Of a stretch of DNA of 64,000 nucleotides, positions 45,367 to 57,869 are shown piece after piece. Each line of letters begins with the position of its first letter. Within the stretch, counting starts at the first letter, position 1. This DNA is from Nageia nagi (lineage: Eukaryota > Pinophyta). Under the pieces are notes generated by a model. That model was given only the letters and a program-made list of their open reading frames with translations, ran no database searches and had not been told where the DNA came from. Both the position numbers and the translations under genes were made by a program. Where the stretch lies: positions 209,064,001 through 209,128,000 of the forward strand of contig JBITNC010000001.1 of the NCBI GenBank assembly GCA_050084985.1. The letters run 5' to 3'.

Positions 45367-45995
45367 AATAAAAATCAAATAGTATAAGAAAATAAATAAT
45401 TAATGATAAATAAAGTTTCCATTGTAAAATATGTGGAACCATTGTCATCCCAAAATGTCAAAAAAGATTTTAAGTCTAGAAGGAAATATACACCTCTATC
45501 AAAATCTCTCTATGAAATTTTGAAAAAACTATGTGATCATCAAATAATTGCTTTGCCTAAAATAAGGCTAGAAAAAAAATAGAAGGAAAGGAGATGGTAT
45601 AATGAAGAATTTTATCATTTTTATCATCATAAAAGACATGATATAAATAAATACTAAACCTTAAAAAATATAGTCAAAGACCTAATTGATAATGGAAAGT
45701 TATAGGTTAATAATCCTATTGCAATTCCTTATCAAAATTTAGAAATTTACCAAAACCCACTTCCACAACATCTAGCTAATAGCATTTTGTTACATTCAAG
45801 TGAAGAACAAGTGATACACAAATGGATCCAAGATGCTTCAAATTTCATAAGAATGATAAATATTGCTATAAGAGCTCAAAAGATACAAGGGAGACAAAAT
45901 GGTGTACCAAATAATCAACAAGATAAAATTCATGTGCCATCTCATATGCCTCAACCACAACATCCTAAAATTTATATAAAAGGATCCCTATAACA
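45367..45995 (+). pseudogene. Element C gag, C-terminal part
   Basis: Continuation of C's Gag after element B. EFYHFYHHKRHDINKY is the zinc knuckle with its Cys residues replaced (F and Y), then LKNIVKDLIDNGKL. A Gln/Pro-rich stretch follows (45,787-45,993: QGRQNGVPNNQQDKIHVPSH, MPQPQHPKIYIKG), in the same frame as the protease. Stops separate it from the protease at 46,123. Gag identity is clear from the knuckle context and from fit with the left half. Confidence 0.72.
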
Positions 45996-46119
45996 ACAAC
46001 TAAAAGGATCATAAGTAAAATTATCCTTATTTGAATTGTTACAATAATCTAAAGATCATAGAGATGCTATGAATCAACTATTACAAACAATTTAAATAGA
46101 TATTAATAATTATAGGAGA

Positions 46120-46733
46120 TTCATGACCTTTGTGAGAAATATTAGTATTAGTCAAAACTTTACATTAATATTTTATGATCATGAACTAAAGGATCCTAAT
46201 GGAATACAAGGATTAGATCCACCATTGCATATTATAGCCAAGGTTGATTTAAAAATATTTAAAATAATTCTAGTTGATGGAGGATTAGCTATCAATATTA
46301 TTTCAAAAACCACATATAATAATTTAAATATTCCTTTTTCATATATTTGTGCACCATCTCTCCAAATGAAAGCATTTAATGATGCTTTATGTTCAACAAT
46401 AGGGGTAATTTCATTACCTCTTATTGTGGGATCAAAGATAATGCAAATATTGCTACAAGTAATTGAAGAAGATATCACACAAGATAATATTTCCCTAGGA
46501 AGACCTTGAATCAAAGATATACAATGTGTCTCATTGACATATCATAATTATTTGAAATATATTCATAGAGTAGTACATTGTGTACCTAGAGATGATAATT
46601 TGTACTCACATTGTAACACTACTTATTTACCTAATGATATAACTTTACCATCTACTCATTTTTTCATGATGCCTATAGCAAAGAATAAGCTATTAGTAAT
46701 TAATATCGATAAAAATGATCATACTTCCTAGAA
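46120..46733 (+). pseudogene. Element C aspartic protease
   Basis: A 128-codon open frame (46,123-46,509) with the catalytic region IILVDGGLAINIISKTTYNN, D-G-G at residues 52-54. Then SYICAPSLQMKAFNDALCST, IGVISLPLIVG and ISLGRP, the family's L-GRPW stretch, where a stop follows. The next frame (46,534-46,731) resumes YHNYLKYIHRVVHCVPRDDN, matching element A's HGCLKYIHEG and CVRRDENPY. Apart from the stop it is the best-kept protease in the window. Gag and protease share a frame; RT is in another. Confidence 0.85.
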
Positions 46734-47379
46734 TATCTTAAATTAAAAGTTATTAATCAATCTAAATTAATCAATGTTCATCAAGACATTTTAAAACCAA
46801 AAGTAACTCCCACACCATAAGAAAAAGAACCTTGGGAAAAAAGAGCTTGTAAACTAGATAAATTAAACAAAGCCTCCTCATCAAAGGATTCATCTCAAGT
46901 AAACATATAATCTCAAATAAATGATGCTAAATATGACACATTATCAAATATCTATCCCTTAATAATAAATTTATCTGATATGGGAATGTGGGAGTATGAG
47001 ATTAATGATGTAATATTCAATATTCATTTTGCTTAAGATATTGGATTACCTAAATTGCCTAGTGTGGTGGGGCAATTGGTGCCATTTGGAAATGAGCCTA
47101 ATTAGACATTATTTGTATATGCAAGTCCTTTAGAACCAACACCAATTCCTTTACCTAAAATTAGTGAAGGTGTATTTTGTAATTCATTAGAATACTTTTC
47201 ACCTTTTGTATGGTCCTTTATTCAAAGATACTTTCATAGATGTCAAATAGAAAGGATATGGTTTAGTTAAATACAAATAAGGACCTAGATACATAATTGA
47301 TATTCATTAATAATTACCAATTGATAACATAAGCTTAGGGTATATAGGAGATAATAAAAAATATTATGTTGTAGAAATG

Positions 47380-48415
47380 GTATATAGAAGATAATAATAA
47401 ATATATAAATGTTATATTCCAAACATTTGAATCTTCCATAAATACAACCTTAATTGAGAAAAATATTAGTGAAGATGAGGAATATAAGCTAGATGATAAA
47501 AATTGGATTCTAGTTCCCAACCAATTGGAAGAGGGGTCGCATATGTTGATTGAAGAAATAATAAAAGTATATTTAAGTGATGATCCTAGTAATCCCAATA
47601 TTATTAAATTAAGAAAGTCTTTAAATGAAAGAGAAAGATATATATTCATTTCCATTCTCAAAGAAAAACATAAAGTATTTGCATGGTATTACGTAGATAT
47701 GTGTAGGTTGGATTCAAAATTAGTAGTACATAACTTAAACCTTAAAAAAGATGCTAAGCCTATTAAATAAAAGTTATGAAACATGCATCCTACAATAACA
47801 TTAATGGTAAAAGAATAATGAAAAAATTTATTCAAAGTAAAATTTATCCAACGTATTGATTATTCTAATTGAATATCCAATATGGTTCTGGTTAAAAAAA
47901 CTAATGGAAAGATTCATGTTTGCACATATTTCAAACATATCAATAAAGCATATCCAAAAGATGATTTCCTACTTCCAAATATTGATAATTTGGTTTATGT
48001 TATGGCTAAACATGAAATGCTCTTGCTAATGGATGGTTTTTTTGGATATAATAAAATAAAAGTGGCTATAGAAGATCAACATAAAAGAGCATTCACCACA
48101 CCATGGGGAACCTTTTGTTACAAGGTAATGTGCTTCGATTTAAATAATGCTAGGAAAAATTATCAAAGCTATGATATATATCTTCCATGACTATATGCAT
48201 GACATTATGGATGATTATGTAGATGATTTTTTGGCTAAATCTAAAACTAGAGAATAACATCTAGGAGTAATAATAAAAATCTTTGATTGATTGTTGGAAC
48301 ACAATGTTGTACTAAACCCAAATGAATGTGTCTTTGAAGTTACTTCAATAAAGTTACTTGGTTTTATTTTATCAATTCAAGGAATTGAAGTAGATCCCAA
48401 AAATAAAGAGGTATT
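47380..48415 (+). pseudogene. Element C reverse transcriptase, truncated by deletion
   Basis: The pre-RT segment (47,525-47,770) ends in EKHKVFAWYYVDMCRLDSKL. RT proper (47,882-48,190) has MVLVKKTNGKIHVCTYFKHI, NKAYPKDDFLLPNIDNLV, LLLMDGFFGYNKI and FTTPWGTFCYKVMCFDL. The Y-V-D-D box is intact at 48,216-48,227. It then reads LLGFILSIQGIEVDPKN and stops matching at about 48,415. RNase H, the second RNase H and the first part of integrase are absent. Frame differs from gag-protease. Stops and one frame change make it inactive. Confidence 0.9.
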
Positions 48416-48439
48416 ACCTTTTTGTAAGGGATACTACAT

Positions 48440-49050
48440 TAGTATTAGTTTCTAATGCCCTATTATCATCAAGGGAATGGCCAAGCTAAAGCTACAAATA
48501 AAACCATTAGGAGTATCTTACTAAAAATTATTAACAATTCCCATAAAGATTGGTATGCAATGATTCCACAAGCTTTATGAGCATATCATACTAGCATTAT
48601 AACTCCTACTAGGGTAACCCCATTCTCTTTAGTTTATAGGATAGAAGTACTACTACCATTGGAAATCAAAATTCCTTCTTTACGCATTGCATTACATGAT
48701 TATATAATAGATGAAGTAGCATACCAAACCAAATTATATCAATTATTGTTATTATATGAGAGAAAAATTCATGCACTAGAACATATGCAAACTTATCAAA
48801 CCTGTATCAAGAAAGCTTTTGATAAGAAAGCTAAAATTTGCTAATTTAATATAGGAGATTTAGTCCTTAAATAAAATAAAAAAATCTCATGAATGAAATG
48901 TCAACTTTGTGATAAATTTACCCCAAATTAGTTAGGACCATATATTATCAAGAAAAAAATTGGTTTAAGAGTTTATCAATTAGCTGATATGGAAGGAAAT
49001 GATGAGCATGAGCCCATAAACATCATGCATCTTCATCATTTTTATAGTTA
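48440..49050 (+). pseudogene. Element C integrase, C-terminal third
   Basis: Begins SNAYYHQGNGQAKATNKTIR, where the catalytic Glu of GNGQAE is Lys. Then RSILLKIINNSHKDWYAMIP, TPTRVTPFSLVYRIEVLLPL and EIKIPSLRIALHDYIIDEVA. The C-terminal module is IGDLVLK, then LGPYIIKKKIGLRVYQLADM and INIMHLHHFYS. The frame 48,659-48,844 is open. The abrupt start beside truncated RT shows an internal deletion. Element D's integrase has the same tail (LGPYVIKRKFRFGSYHLVNM). Confidence 0.87.
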
Positions 49051-49252
49051 AAGTATTTCATATCAATTTGTACATACTGTAAATATAGTTCAATTAAGAA
49101 AATATTATGCAAAAAACTTTTATATATGCATAAATTGGACAAAGATGATAAAAAGAAGCAAGATTTTTTATGTACCATCATAAGGAAGAGGAATATGATA
49201 GACTCTATGGTTTGAAAAACCAAGATATATAGGAGATAAAGCTATATCAAAA

Positions 49253-50247
49253 TTGATAAAATTCACTTTTCAAGGGGTCTATAATCTCCTTCAATTACCC
49301 ATTGACATACAAAATAATTTAGCTTTGAATTATTATCTAGGTAAATATGATGGATGGGAAATATTTGTTAAAGATGACCATCTTGATATTTATATAAATC
49401 GAGCTATGTTGTTTTTAGGCTATTGGAATTATCACACAAAAATGTATAAAATAAACTTTTTATACTTGTATTAGTGCACTATAGAACTTAGACTTATACT
49501 TGATTGTACTTTTTAATGATTGGATTTTAGACATTGCATCTCAAAATTCACAAAGCTTACACCCAATTATGACTTGGATAAATTAGCTTGCATGAGATTT
49601 ATGTCATCAAAAAATGATATATGATTTTTCTTCTACATTTTTTTCCAAACCAAATAAGTCAAGGAAAATCAAGAAAAATATAATCAATGATTTTCACATT
49701 TAAAATCAAGATTCCCTCATTCTCCTTCTCATAATACTCAAAGAAAATCTTCAATACTTCAATAATTAAGAGATTTACAAATAAAATTCCAATTTGATTA
49801 TACTAATCCATATTTCATGGATAGATATAGAGGAAAGATTAAATGATATTACTTCAAAAATGTCTTTCTACACTTATTTCTTATTTTTTAGCTTTGCCAA
49901 AAGATATTGAATAAGTGATAGTCATGAAATATTATGAGAATCGAACATCAAATGCACGGGAATTAAGAATAAATGGTTGAAAAGTTGCAATTGAAATAAA
50001 AGTATAGGAAATATAGATGGAACAAGAATTTAAAATGAGTTCATTACAATGGTTTCATCTACATTGGCCTTATGATAAACCCAAAATTGTAATTGATTGT
50101 GTCAAAGATCTTCATATCAAATATATAGGACATTCATTCATCCTAGCTTTAGTTGTTTTAGATCAAGTATTATCATATCTTATGTCATTCTTTTCAAAAT
50201 ATGAAATTGTGTTTACCTAAAAAATAACCTTACAAGCATGCAAAACA
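49253..50247 (+). pseudogene. Element C extra ORF after integrase, conserved in D, unknown function
   Basis: Decayed reading from about 49,253. The best parts are FQGVYNLLQLPIDIQNNLAL (49,253-49,474) and 50,017-50,220, with SSLQWFHLHWPYDKPKIVID, a GHSFILALVVLDQVLSYLM stretch and a FSKYE end. Element D encodes a matching protein after its integrase: VFHLHWPYGRPIILLNYV, GRSLFLTKVINDLVMDY. Both are preceded by a LPK/LCQK...I...YN/YENR region. Conservation in two elements in opposite orientation argues for a real element protein. No known domain recognised. Cut by element D at 50,247. Confidence 0.6.
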
Positions 50248-51039
50248 TGTTACACCCAACAAAAATCTTTATTAATCTTTGGTATAAACCTCAATTTTGA
50301 TTATAGATTTGCCTTGCATGGAGGGATTAAATAAAAAAGATTATATGGTCCTCATTAAGGAATTTATTATCATTTTATACAAGCTCCAAGTGATGTTTAT
50401 GAAACCTAAAAAAAAGGAGAATAACATTTATTACTTCCTTATTGTTGGCTCTTTGGTTCTTCCTAGCTCAAATCAATTGCTATTCCTGTAAATCTTGCAA
50501 ATACATGAATAAAAAATACATCAAAATATACTTGATCATGCTATGAAATCAAAGTAAATAAATATAAATGAACATTAATGTAATTAAAAATAGTAAATAC
50601 AATATACTTAGAACTCTAGATGTAATTCAACAGCATAAGGTTGCATTTAGTCTTTTATTTCCTATCTTTTTTCTCCATGGTGGGCGGTTTAATTTATAGA
50701 TTTTTAAAGTGGCTAAGGTTACTATTTTGGAGGTAAGGATTGGATAAAAAATCTCATCCAACATTTTCATAGGTTTTATCCACATAGGTAAGGTGGAGTA
50801 TCAAGGATGATTATTGGTTTGTTTCTCTAGAAAACCTTAATTTTTCTATTTTTCTTTTAAGTTTTGTATTTGTAGGATCATTAGCAATTGTACATTAGGT
50901 GTCAATGACCTATCTTGATTGCTAATGATTGTACTAGGTCACTAGAAATTAATATATTTTTAGCAAACTTTATTATTTGCTTAAATTTTTATTCCCTTCT
51001 TTCATTTATCAAAAGAGGGATCATTTTTAAGTGTCTACA
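50248..51039 (-). repeat. Element D 3' LTR
   Basis: Ends on the plus strand TTTTTAAGTGTCTACA like A's LTR. It shares an internal stretch with it (CCTGTAAATCTTGCAAA versus CCTGTAAATCCTACACA). Left edge placed at TGTTACACCC (50,248) by comparison with A's LTR; uncertain by tens of bases. Confidence 0.6.
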
Positions 51040-51052
51040 TTTTGCCCCTTTT
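51040..51052 (-). other. Element D polypurine tract
   Basis: AAAAGGGGCAAAA on the minus strand, adjacent to the 3' LTR and identical to element A's. Confidence 0.75.
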
Positions 51053-52690
51053 GTTAAATACCCAAATATTTATAGGTGGGGATTATTTCAAAAAACTACG
51101 CCTATATGAATGGGGGTGCAATCAAGTCTTATACTTTTGTTCCTAACCTTAGGTTAATACTTTGAATTAACTCATTTGCTATGAATAAATTGAATTTAAG
51201 TCATTGGATTATGACTAAATCCATTTTTTTTTCTTTTGCATTTAATACATTTTGAAAGCAATCGAGATTGTATTGCAAGGTGTAACTTAGATAGTTATCA
51301 CTATACCATTATGTTGTGTTGGAAGGATAGAGATTGAGTCTTAGCCATCAAGTGTATGCCATAGCTAGTATGTGATAAAGAAGTTCCCTTATGAATAAAA
51401 AAAATTAATCATTCTACTTTTATCCTAGCAAGTGGGTTACTTGATGATCTTGTGCAAAAGTTCATCAAATAATTTTAATCATATCCAAACCCATCCTTCT
51501 TTTTCCTATTAAAAGAAGGATCATTTTTTGAATTTAGAATTACTCAAGAGTTTCAATTTTTTCCAAAGTTTTTAACTTGGACCAAGTCAATAAGCAAAAA
51601 ACTTATTTTCATTTAATTTTTAACATATTTTTTAGTTTTTTAGAGTTTTATAGATATATTAATTTCTAGAATTTTTTAATTATTATATTGTTTTTGATAT
51701 TTTTATAATATTTTTTATGTGAGCAATTTTTGAATGTAAGTGTCTTGTCAAGATTTAGAAACATAGCTTAAGCTTTTATGTATATTTTGCTCTTGGTTGA
51801 TTTGTTTTTGGTTGTTCAAAAAGATATATATATAAGGCTTTATAGATGGTTTTAACTATCCTACTTTATTTCAAATATTCTCATCAATATTTACAGTTAA
51901 TTGTAAGACTAATTGGGCCTAAAGAATATTTAACCTATTTCAAAACTTTTTGAATTTTTAGATTTTAAGTTTTTTTTAATATTTTTGGATCATCAATGAT
52001 CTAATTAACATTGCTAGCAATCCTTATGGATTGCTAGAACCTGAATCAAAATTGTTACCATTTGATTGCATAAAGGGATAAAAAGAAAAAGGTCTTCCTC
52101 TCACTTTCTAACATATTTTTTCATGCAATGCTCGAGCTTTATTTCCCCTACACCACAAGCCAAGTGTTTGACCCCACATTTTCCCTTTTTCACTATTGAT
52201 TGGAGCCAAGATACCACCATAAGGATGCTCGATATTACGCATGAGACTAATGAGGGAGGAGGTAGGTTTTAAAACCCTCTTTTAAGTTTTTTTCTTAATG
52301 CATTAAATTCAATAATTAAAAGATAAAATAGAAATCATAGGAAAATTGTATTAATATTTTTAGGTACTTTTAACTATTTAGAATTTTCATTTAGGCTTTA
52401 TTTAATGTAATTTTAAAAATTTTAAAACCCCAATTCATTGTCATTGGCCAATGCTGAAGGGTTTTTAGGGTCATCAACATTTTAGTATCAGACATAAGTG
52501 ATTCTAGAACCTAATCACATGATCATTGGCATTTGTCTTTTAAGTTAATTATTTTTTTGACTTATATTATTATTAATTGCTATTAAGTTCATAACATCTT
52601 TGAGCCTAGATGAAGATATCCTCATATACTTGAGGATGGCCATATTTTATTAACTATCAAGGATCAAAATTTTTTTCACATACTTGGATT
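51053..52690 (-). other. Element D 3' region, non-coding
   Basis: AT-rich; 51,190-51,480 resembles one unit of the long repeats in element A's 3' region. GCTAGCAATCC/ATTGCTAGAACC motifs lie at 52,011-52,045, and ATTGGCCAATGCTGAAGGG-type motifs at 52,440-52,530. No gene is seen. Confidence 0.5.
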
Positions 52691-54460
52691 TGAATTTGGG
52701 CCCCACATGGGCTATATTCATTAGGATTATCCATTATTGATAACCTTGTTAGAGAGATGGAATTCTTTAACTGGTAGCTTTCATCTTCCTAAGGGGGAGA
52801 TGACTATCATGGTGGAGGATATCTACCATTTATATCATTTACGTATTTAGGGTAAGTCGATTTTGCATACATTAGATTGAGATTCAATGCATCCTAATAT
52901 TGTAGTAGTCTATGAGGTAAGTGCAGTTGATGGAGTTATGGGTGAGATGTTTTGTAGGGGTCTTCCATACTTTAGGTATTAGAAGAATGATTAGCAAGAT
53001 ATTCTAAGAGCCACTTATTTGATAGGGCTCATCTAGTGTTATGCTCTCCCAAATAATGGTAGTGGGAGGTTTATTTTATTTTTTTTATATGTAGTGGTCA
53101 ATATGCTTTAGTAGGGGATAATATATGCTTGGGCTTCCACATTGATAGCCTAATCTATCAAGAGTTATTATTTTATTCTTTATGCCATAGAGCCTCATTA
53201 TTAGTTACCATTAATCTTTAAGTATAGGCCTATGAGCATATCCATGTAGATCATCCTTTAGGTCTTCCAATGCTTGGTTTTGATACCCACATGACTTATC
53301 CTACTAGCATCATGTATTGTCACATACTATCAGAGGATGATTACTCACCTCATTATATATTAGGTGAGGTTTTGTCCCTACCATGGTTATGTAGTCTAGA
53401 ATGAGCTCATAGTAAAGTTAATAAGCATCAGGTAGGCTTTAGTTCTTAGTGATTGATGAACTAAGTTCTTATAGTATTTATAGTTTAAATATGTGCATCA
53501 TTAGTTTGATTTGGTTCAAGATGTTGCATTGGTACCTCTACATTTTTTGAGAGAAGGAAAATTGCCAATTAAGGGGATTCATCCCCTAGTTTATATAGAG
53601 CTAGATCTTACATAGGAGGAGCCACTAGTAGAGGATGCAGGTGTTGATGATGTGGGTGTGATTGATGATTTTGATACCTGGTGGTAGGTGGAGCTAGATG
53701 CTAAGGATAGTGATGTAATAAGGTGCAAAGTATGCTAGTAACTAGCTAAGCTTGGGGTAGTTGTTAAGGATGGGGAGGAGGTTGAGGAGTTGATAGCTAA
53801 GAAGGGATATGCCAAGATACCTAAGGAGACATTGGTATAGGGTGATGAGGAGGAGGAGGGTAGAGTATTAGTAGGAGGAGATCGAGGTCCTCCATCATAG
53901 GTGCCCAATGTTAATGCTTTTTTAGGTGACATATATGAGTTGTAGTTTTTGCTATCATAGGCTAATACTCATATGTATTGCTATCAAGATGAGAGAGACC
54001 AATATAGGAAGTAGAGGGATGAGGCTCCTACCTCCTCATAGGTCATAAGAGCTAATACATCCATAGTGGGAGCTAGTTAATCATTAGTATTTATTCAAGG
54101 TATTCTTTAATAGAGAGATTATTATTCCTTTATTATTTAGACATGGTTGATTAGAGTACCTTTGTATGTTCCTAATATGCTATATCTAGTTCCTCCAATG
54201 ACATACATCCCTATGGATGTCTCAATTTATTAGGTGCCTAGTGGAGTCCATAGGATTACTAGCACATAGGGTGGGTTGTTAGACCTACCATATCAGATAA
54301 TTATAGTGATACAAGTGGGGTTTATCCATAGTACTTGATGGGATCAACTTATATTTGTATAGCAACTTGGGCTATGAGTCCTATAGGTTTAGTGGGTACC
54401 AACCATCTAGGATGGGGTGCAAGTGGTAGAGTTAATAGTTTAACAGATGGTGGGGGAAAA
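52690..54460 (+). pseudogene. Plant mobile domain-like gene, antisense within element D
   Basis: Plus-strand reading, opposite to D. The signature ERWNSLTGSFHLPKGEMTIM then VEDIYHLYHLRI (from 52,752) matches the plant mobile domain (PMD) start, ERW...FHLP-x-GEMT-x-T-L-EDV. Then DILRATYLIGLI, GIIYAWASTLIA (near 53,118), AYEHIHVDHPLGLP (53,228) and SPHYILGEVLSLPWL keep PMD order. An acidic segment (53,640-53,870) and YCYQDERDQYRK follow. The frame is largely continuous but broken mostly by TAG/TAA stops. PMD proteins are DNA-associated plant proteins often carried by transposons. Function in D is unknown. Confidence 0.75.
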
Positions 54461-56525
54461 TTCATAAGGATACCCTAGTGATTGGTTCACATATTTTTAT
54501 ATTTCATGCTAGACTTGTTAGTTTCTTACCAACCATGTTATTTATTTATTGAGATCATGGAGGGCATGATCATTTCATATGTTTAGACATGCTAGTCATA
54601 GACTTATTTATTAATGACCTTATTTATTTTTTCAATCATAAATATTATAATTTATGGTTATTTTTTCTATATGGATGGAATGGATGGCTTATGTGATAAA
54701 TATTTGGTTATATTTTGTGATATATATATGTGGTGATAGCCTAGACTTTTATATGCATGTTTTAGTATCATGTTGATGTATGTTTAAGTTTTCTATATTT
54801 TTAAATGCATGTGTTTAAAATGGAAATTTATAAATGTTTATTTTCTATGTTTTCATTTAGTTTTAATACCTTATTTATGATATGTTTTGTAAATTCAAAA
54901 TGAATTTTATGTTTATATAGGACTACTATGTTTGTAGAACAAGATTTGATTTGTACGAGAACAAAATTAGATGCATCATTTTCCATTTTTTGGCTACTTT
55001 TCTACATGGTTTTGATCATAATATACTAGTATAAACATATTTCATATCATAAATAATGTGAATATATGGATGTAAAATACATAATATTTACAATATACTT
55101 ATGGATGTATATATGTAAAATGTATGAAACTTAAATGACCTAAGGTTTTTATGAAAGACATAATAACTTTGACATCAATGCTAATACTTTGGAAACTTAT
55201 CAAGCTTTATAATAATAATAATAATAATGATAGTATGGAATGAATGAATGAATGTATAAATAAATAAGTATAATAAATAACACCTTTAATACCTAGTTTC
55301 ATTAATTAATCTTCTACTTTGGTCTCATCTACTAGGGATGATACAAAACAAGATCATAATGTACTTAAGTTTACCATAAACTCATGTGGGTGCAATGATG
55401 TTTATTTCATTTTAATAACACTCATAAAATAAATACCATACAATTATAAATTTTGAGGTATGATTTTTATTTTTGTAATGTATACTTCATTAAAAAAAAG
55501 TATCCATATCCCTAGTGAAGGTTAACACCTTCATCCCATTGCATCCTTACTCTACTACCAGCAAGGTGTCCATAGCCCTGATAGAGGATACTATAATAGC
55601 CCAAGAATTATACATATTTTCTCTATATTCTTTTTTTTATCCTTCTCTTTTTTTTCCTAGCTCTTAGGTTTAGGATGAAACAATAAGAAAGAAAACCATA
55701 CTCACATTTATACTCAAGAAATACCCAATTCTTAATTGTTTTGATATTTTAATATGAGAAGTGTATGAGTTTATTAGTACATCATTATATATCATAGTTA
55801 TGTATTTATATCATCCTAAGTTTTAGAAATATTGACATAGGATCTTTCAAATAAAACCAAGCATGAATAGAGTATTCATTATCTACTTTTTTATTTGTAA
55901 ATATACCTATATATATATATATATATATATATAGAGTATTATATAAATGTATGTTTGATGTGTGGATACATATAGCTTGATTAGATATCTCCCCAATAAT
56001 GGTTTATATCTAATAATTATGACATTTAAGGTGAAGGACTAAACATTTATGAACAAAATGGAATGATATGATCATAAAGACAATGTACCCAGTAACCAAG
56101 ATACTTCACAAGTATATCTTCTAAGTATATATACATATATACATTTTGCTTTAATTTTTATGCTTTTTATATTTTTATAATTTCTTTTAGGAAAAAAATA
56201 TTTTTACAACTCCTTAATGAAAATGGTTCCCTTATTTTTTATGAATAACCCAACCCTTATAGTCCAAGAAGTAAAAGTATGGAGGTTGAATCGAAAAATG
56301 AGTAGGTCCTAACCTTAGAATGGATGGTTGATAATAAATTGGATACAAAATGAGTGGTAAGATTGGTGTATGATGCTTGAACTTTTTAATGATGTGTTTT
56401 GTCTTGGATGATAATGTTGAGGCCTCATCATTCTCAATAAGTGGAAGGCGGGATGGAATCCCTAAGGACTATGGAGATTGAGGGGAAATTAATGATGCAA
56501 AGGGAATTGTGCTCTTTATAAGATA
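54461..56525 (-). other. Element D interval between antisense gene and extra ORF
   Basis: Non-coding, AT-rich. 55,330-55,620 (ACTCATGTGGGTGCAATGAT; GTGTCCATAGCCCTGATAGA) matches element A's 33,540-33,840. Contains a small AAT run (55,209-55,228) and an AT microsatellite. Confidence 0.55.
55909..55933. repeat. AT dinucleotide microsatellite
   Basis: About twelve uninterrupted AT units. Confidence 0.9.
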
Positions 56526-57340
56526 CTAGACATACTCATTTTTTAAAAGTTTAATCATAACCTGATTTCTTCTTTGGTTAAGGCATTTAAAAGTCCTTTG
56601 AAACCTTAGTTTTACATTGGTTGGATTATTTAGACAATAATTTTTACTAAATAATGAACTATAATCATATATGATTTCATTATACAAAATTGAATAGGTA
56701 TTATAGTCCATGACTAAGTCATTAATAACTTTGGTTAGGAAGAGGGATCTCCCATAGCACCAAAGGATCATATGATCAACATAATTTAATAAGATTATGG
56801 GTCTTCCATAGGGCCAATGTAAGTGAAATACATGGATTGAATTTGTTAGGGAGTCAATTTCCATCCACATGTCCTTTGCTTCTAATTTGATATTACATCA
56901 AGATCATTAATTTTTAAATTCCATGCATTAGTTCCTTGTTGATTATAAAAATTCATGGCTATAACTTCTTGAATTTCTTTTGGTAAAGCAAAGAAATGAG
57001 CTATCTCAGTGTAAGGACACTTTCTTAACACTTGCATGTAGCAATTTTTTGGTTATCTATCAACAAAATCATGACTTACATGATTAAATTATAATTATAT
57101 TTTTTCATTATATTCTATTATTCTTAGCATTAAAGCTCTTATTTTACTATTACATGGAGGAGGATTGGGTAACCTTGACCTAATTTAGGAGAATCATCGA
57201 TGAATTTTTTTCACACATCTAATTGATCATTGAGGATTATAGACAAACATTGTATAAAAATCATAGACTATTCAATTATGAAAAAAGTAACTTATCATTT
57301 GGTCTACCCATATAAATAGAAAATCCTCATTTGGCCAAGT
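56526..57340 (-). pseudogene. Element D extra ORF after integrase (counterpart of element C ORF)
   Basis: Minus strand. An open frame of 114 codons (56,526-56,870) reads MWMEIDSLTNSIHVFHLHWP, then YGRPIILLNYVDHM, GRSLFLTKVINDLVMDY and SSLFSKNYCLNNPTNVKLRF. Upstream in decayed sequence is HFFALPKEIQEVIAMNFYNQ followed by GTNAWNLKINDLDVIS. Element C has HLHWPYDKPKIVI and a GHSFILALVVLDQVL stretch in the same order. No domain recognised. It lies between integrase and the 3' region, as additional ORFs do in Tat-lineage elements. Confidence 0.6.
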
Positions 57341-57869
57341 ATTAATTACTCTATTTTGAATCTAATTATTGATGAAATAATCAATTATTATCCTAAGGGT
57401 TGATGTAGGCTAATATCAACACAACAATTTTATCATGTGGACATGGGTGAAATAATGTGCATGACTCAAGTGATACATGGTTTTATCTACATATACTTCC
57501 AAGTTATCTTCTTAAACTCTTATCTCTCATCCTTGATATCTTTTTGGTGACAAATTTAAGACTAAGGCTCTTTGTAAATTGGTAGGTAGATGGATGAAAT
57601 TCCTATAATTAGGAGAAGTATGTAAGGATAATTATATTATAGACCTATCTCTCAAGTATCTTACTTTCTTATACAAATATGTTTGTTGAATGCCTCTTTG
57701 ATCTACAATTAGGTGGATGCTTTTGCCTTTTTATTTATGCCATTTTCTATTTTAAATACATTAAATATGTATAAGTATCAAGAAAACTACTCTTGTTAAT
57801 TTTAAACTAAAAGACTTATTTATAATATATATAATTTTCAATTAAAAAATTTTATTAACTATAGAAAGG

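Larger units (their letters stand above)
20792..50247 (+). mobile_element. Element C: Tat-like Ty3/gypsy element, outermost of the nest, 3' end outside window
   Basis: Plus-strand element split by B (25,310-45,361) and then interrupted from 50,248 by D. It carries a 5' LTR, primer site, long leader, gag, protease, RT, integrase tail and an extra ORF. Pieces either side of B fit: gag core to the left, zinc knuckle and protease to the right, with CTAAG duplicated at the break. An internal deletion near 48,415-48,450 joins RT to the last third of integrase. LTR start (TGTAGACACC) and primer site match element A. Confidence 0.85.

Noticed and set aside
53735-53932. Ser/Pro/Thr-rich 65-codon minus-strand frame
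   Set aside because: It is the opposite strand of the acidic, Gly/Glu-rich part of the mobile-domain-like gene.
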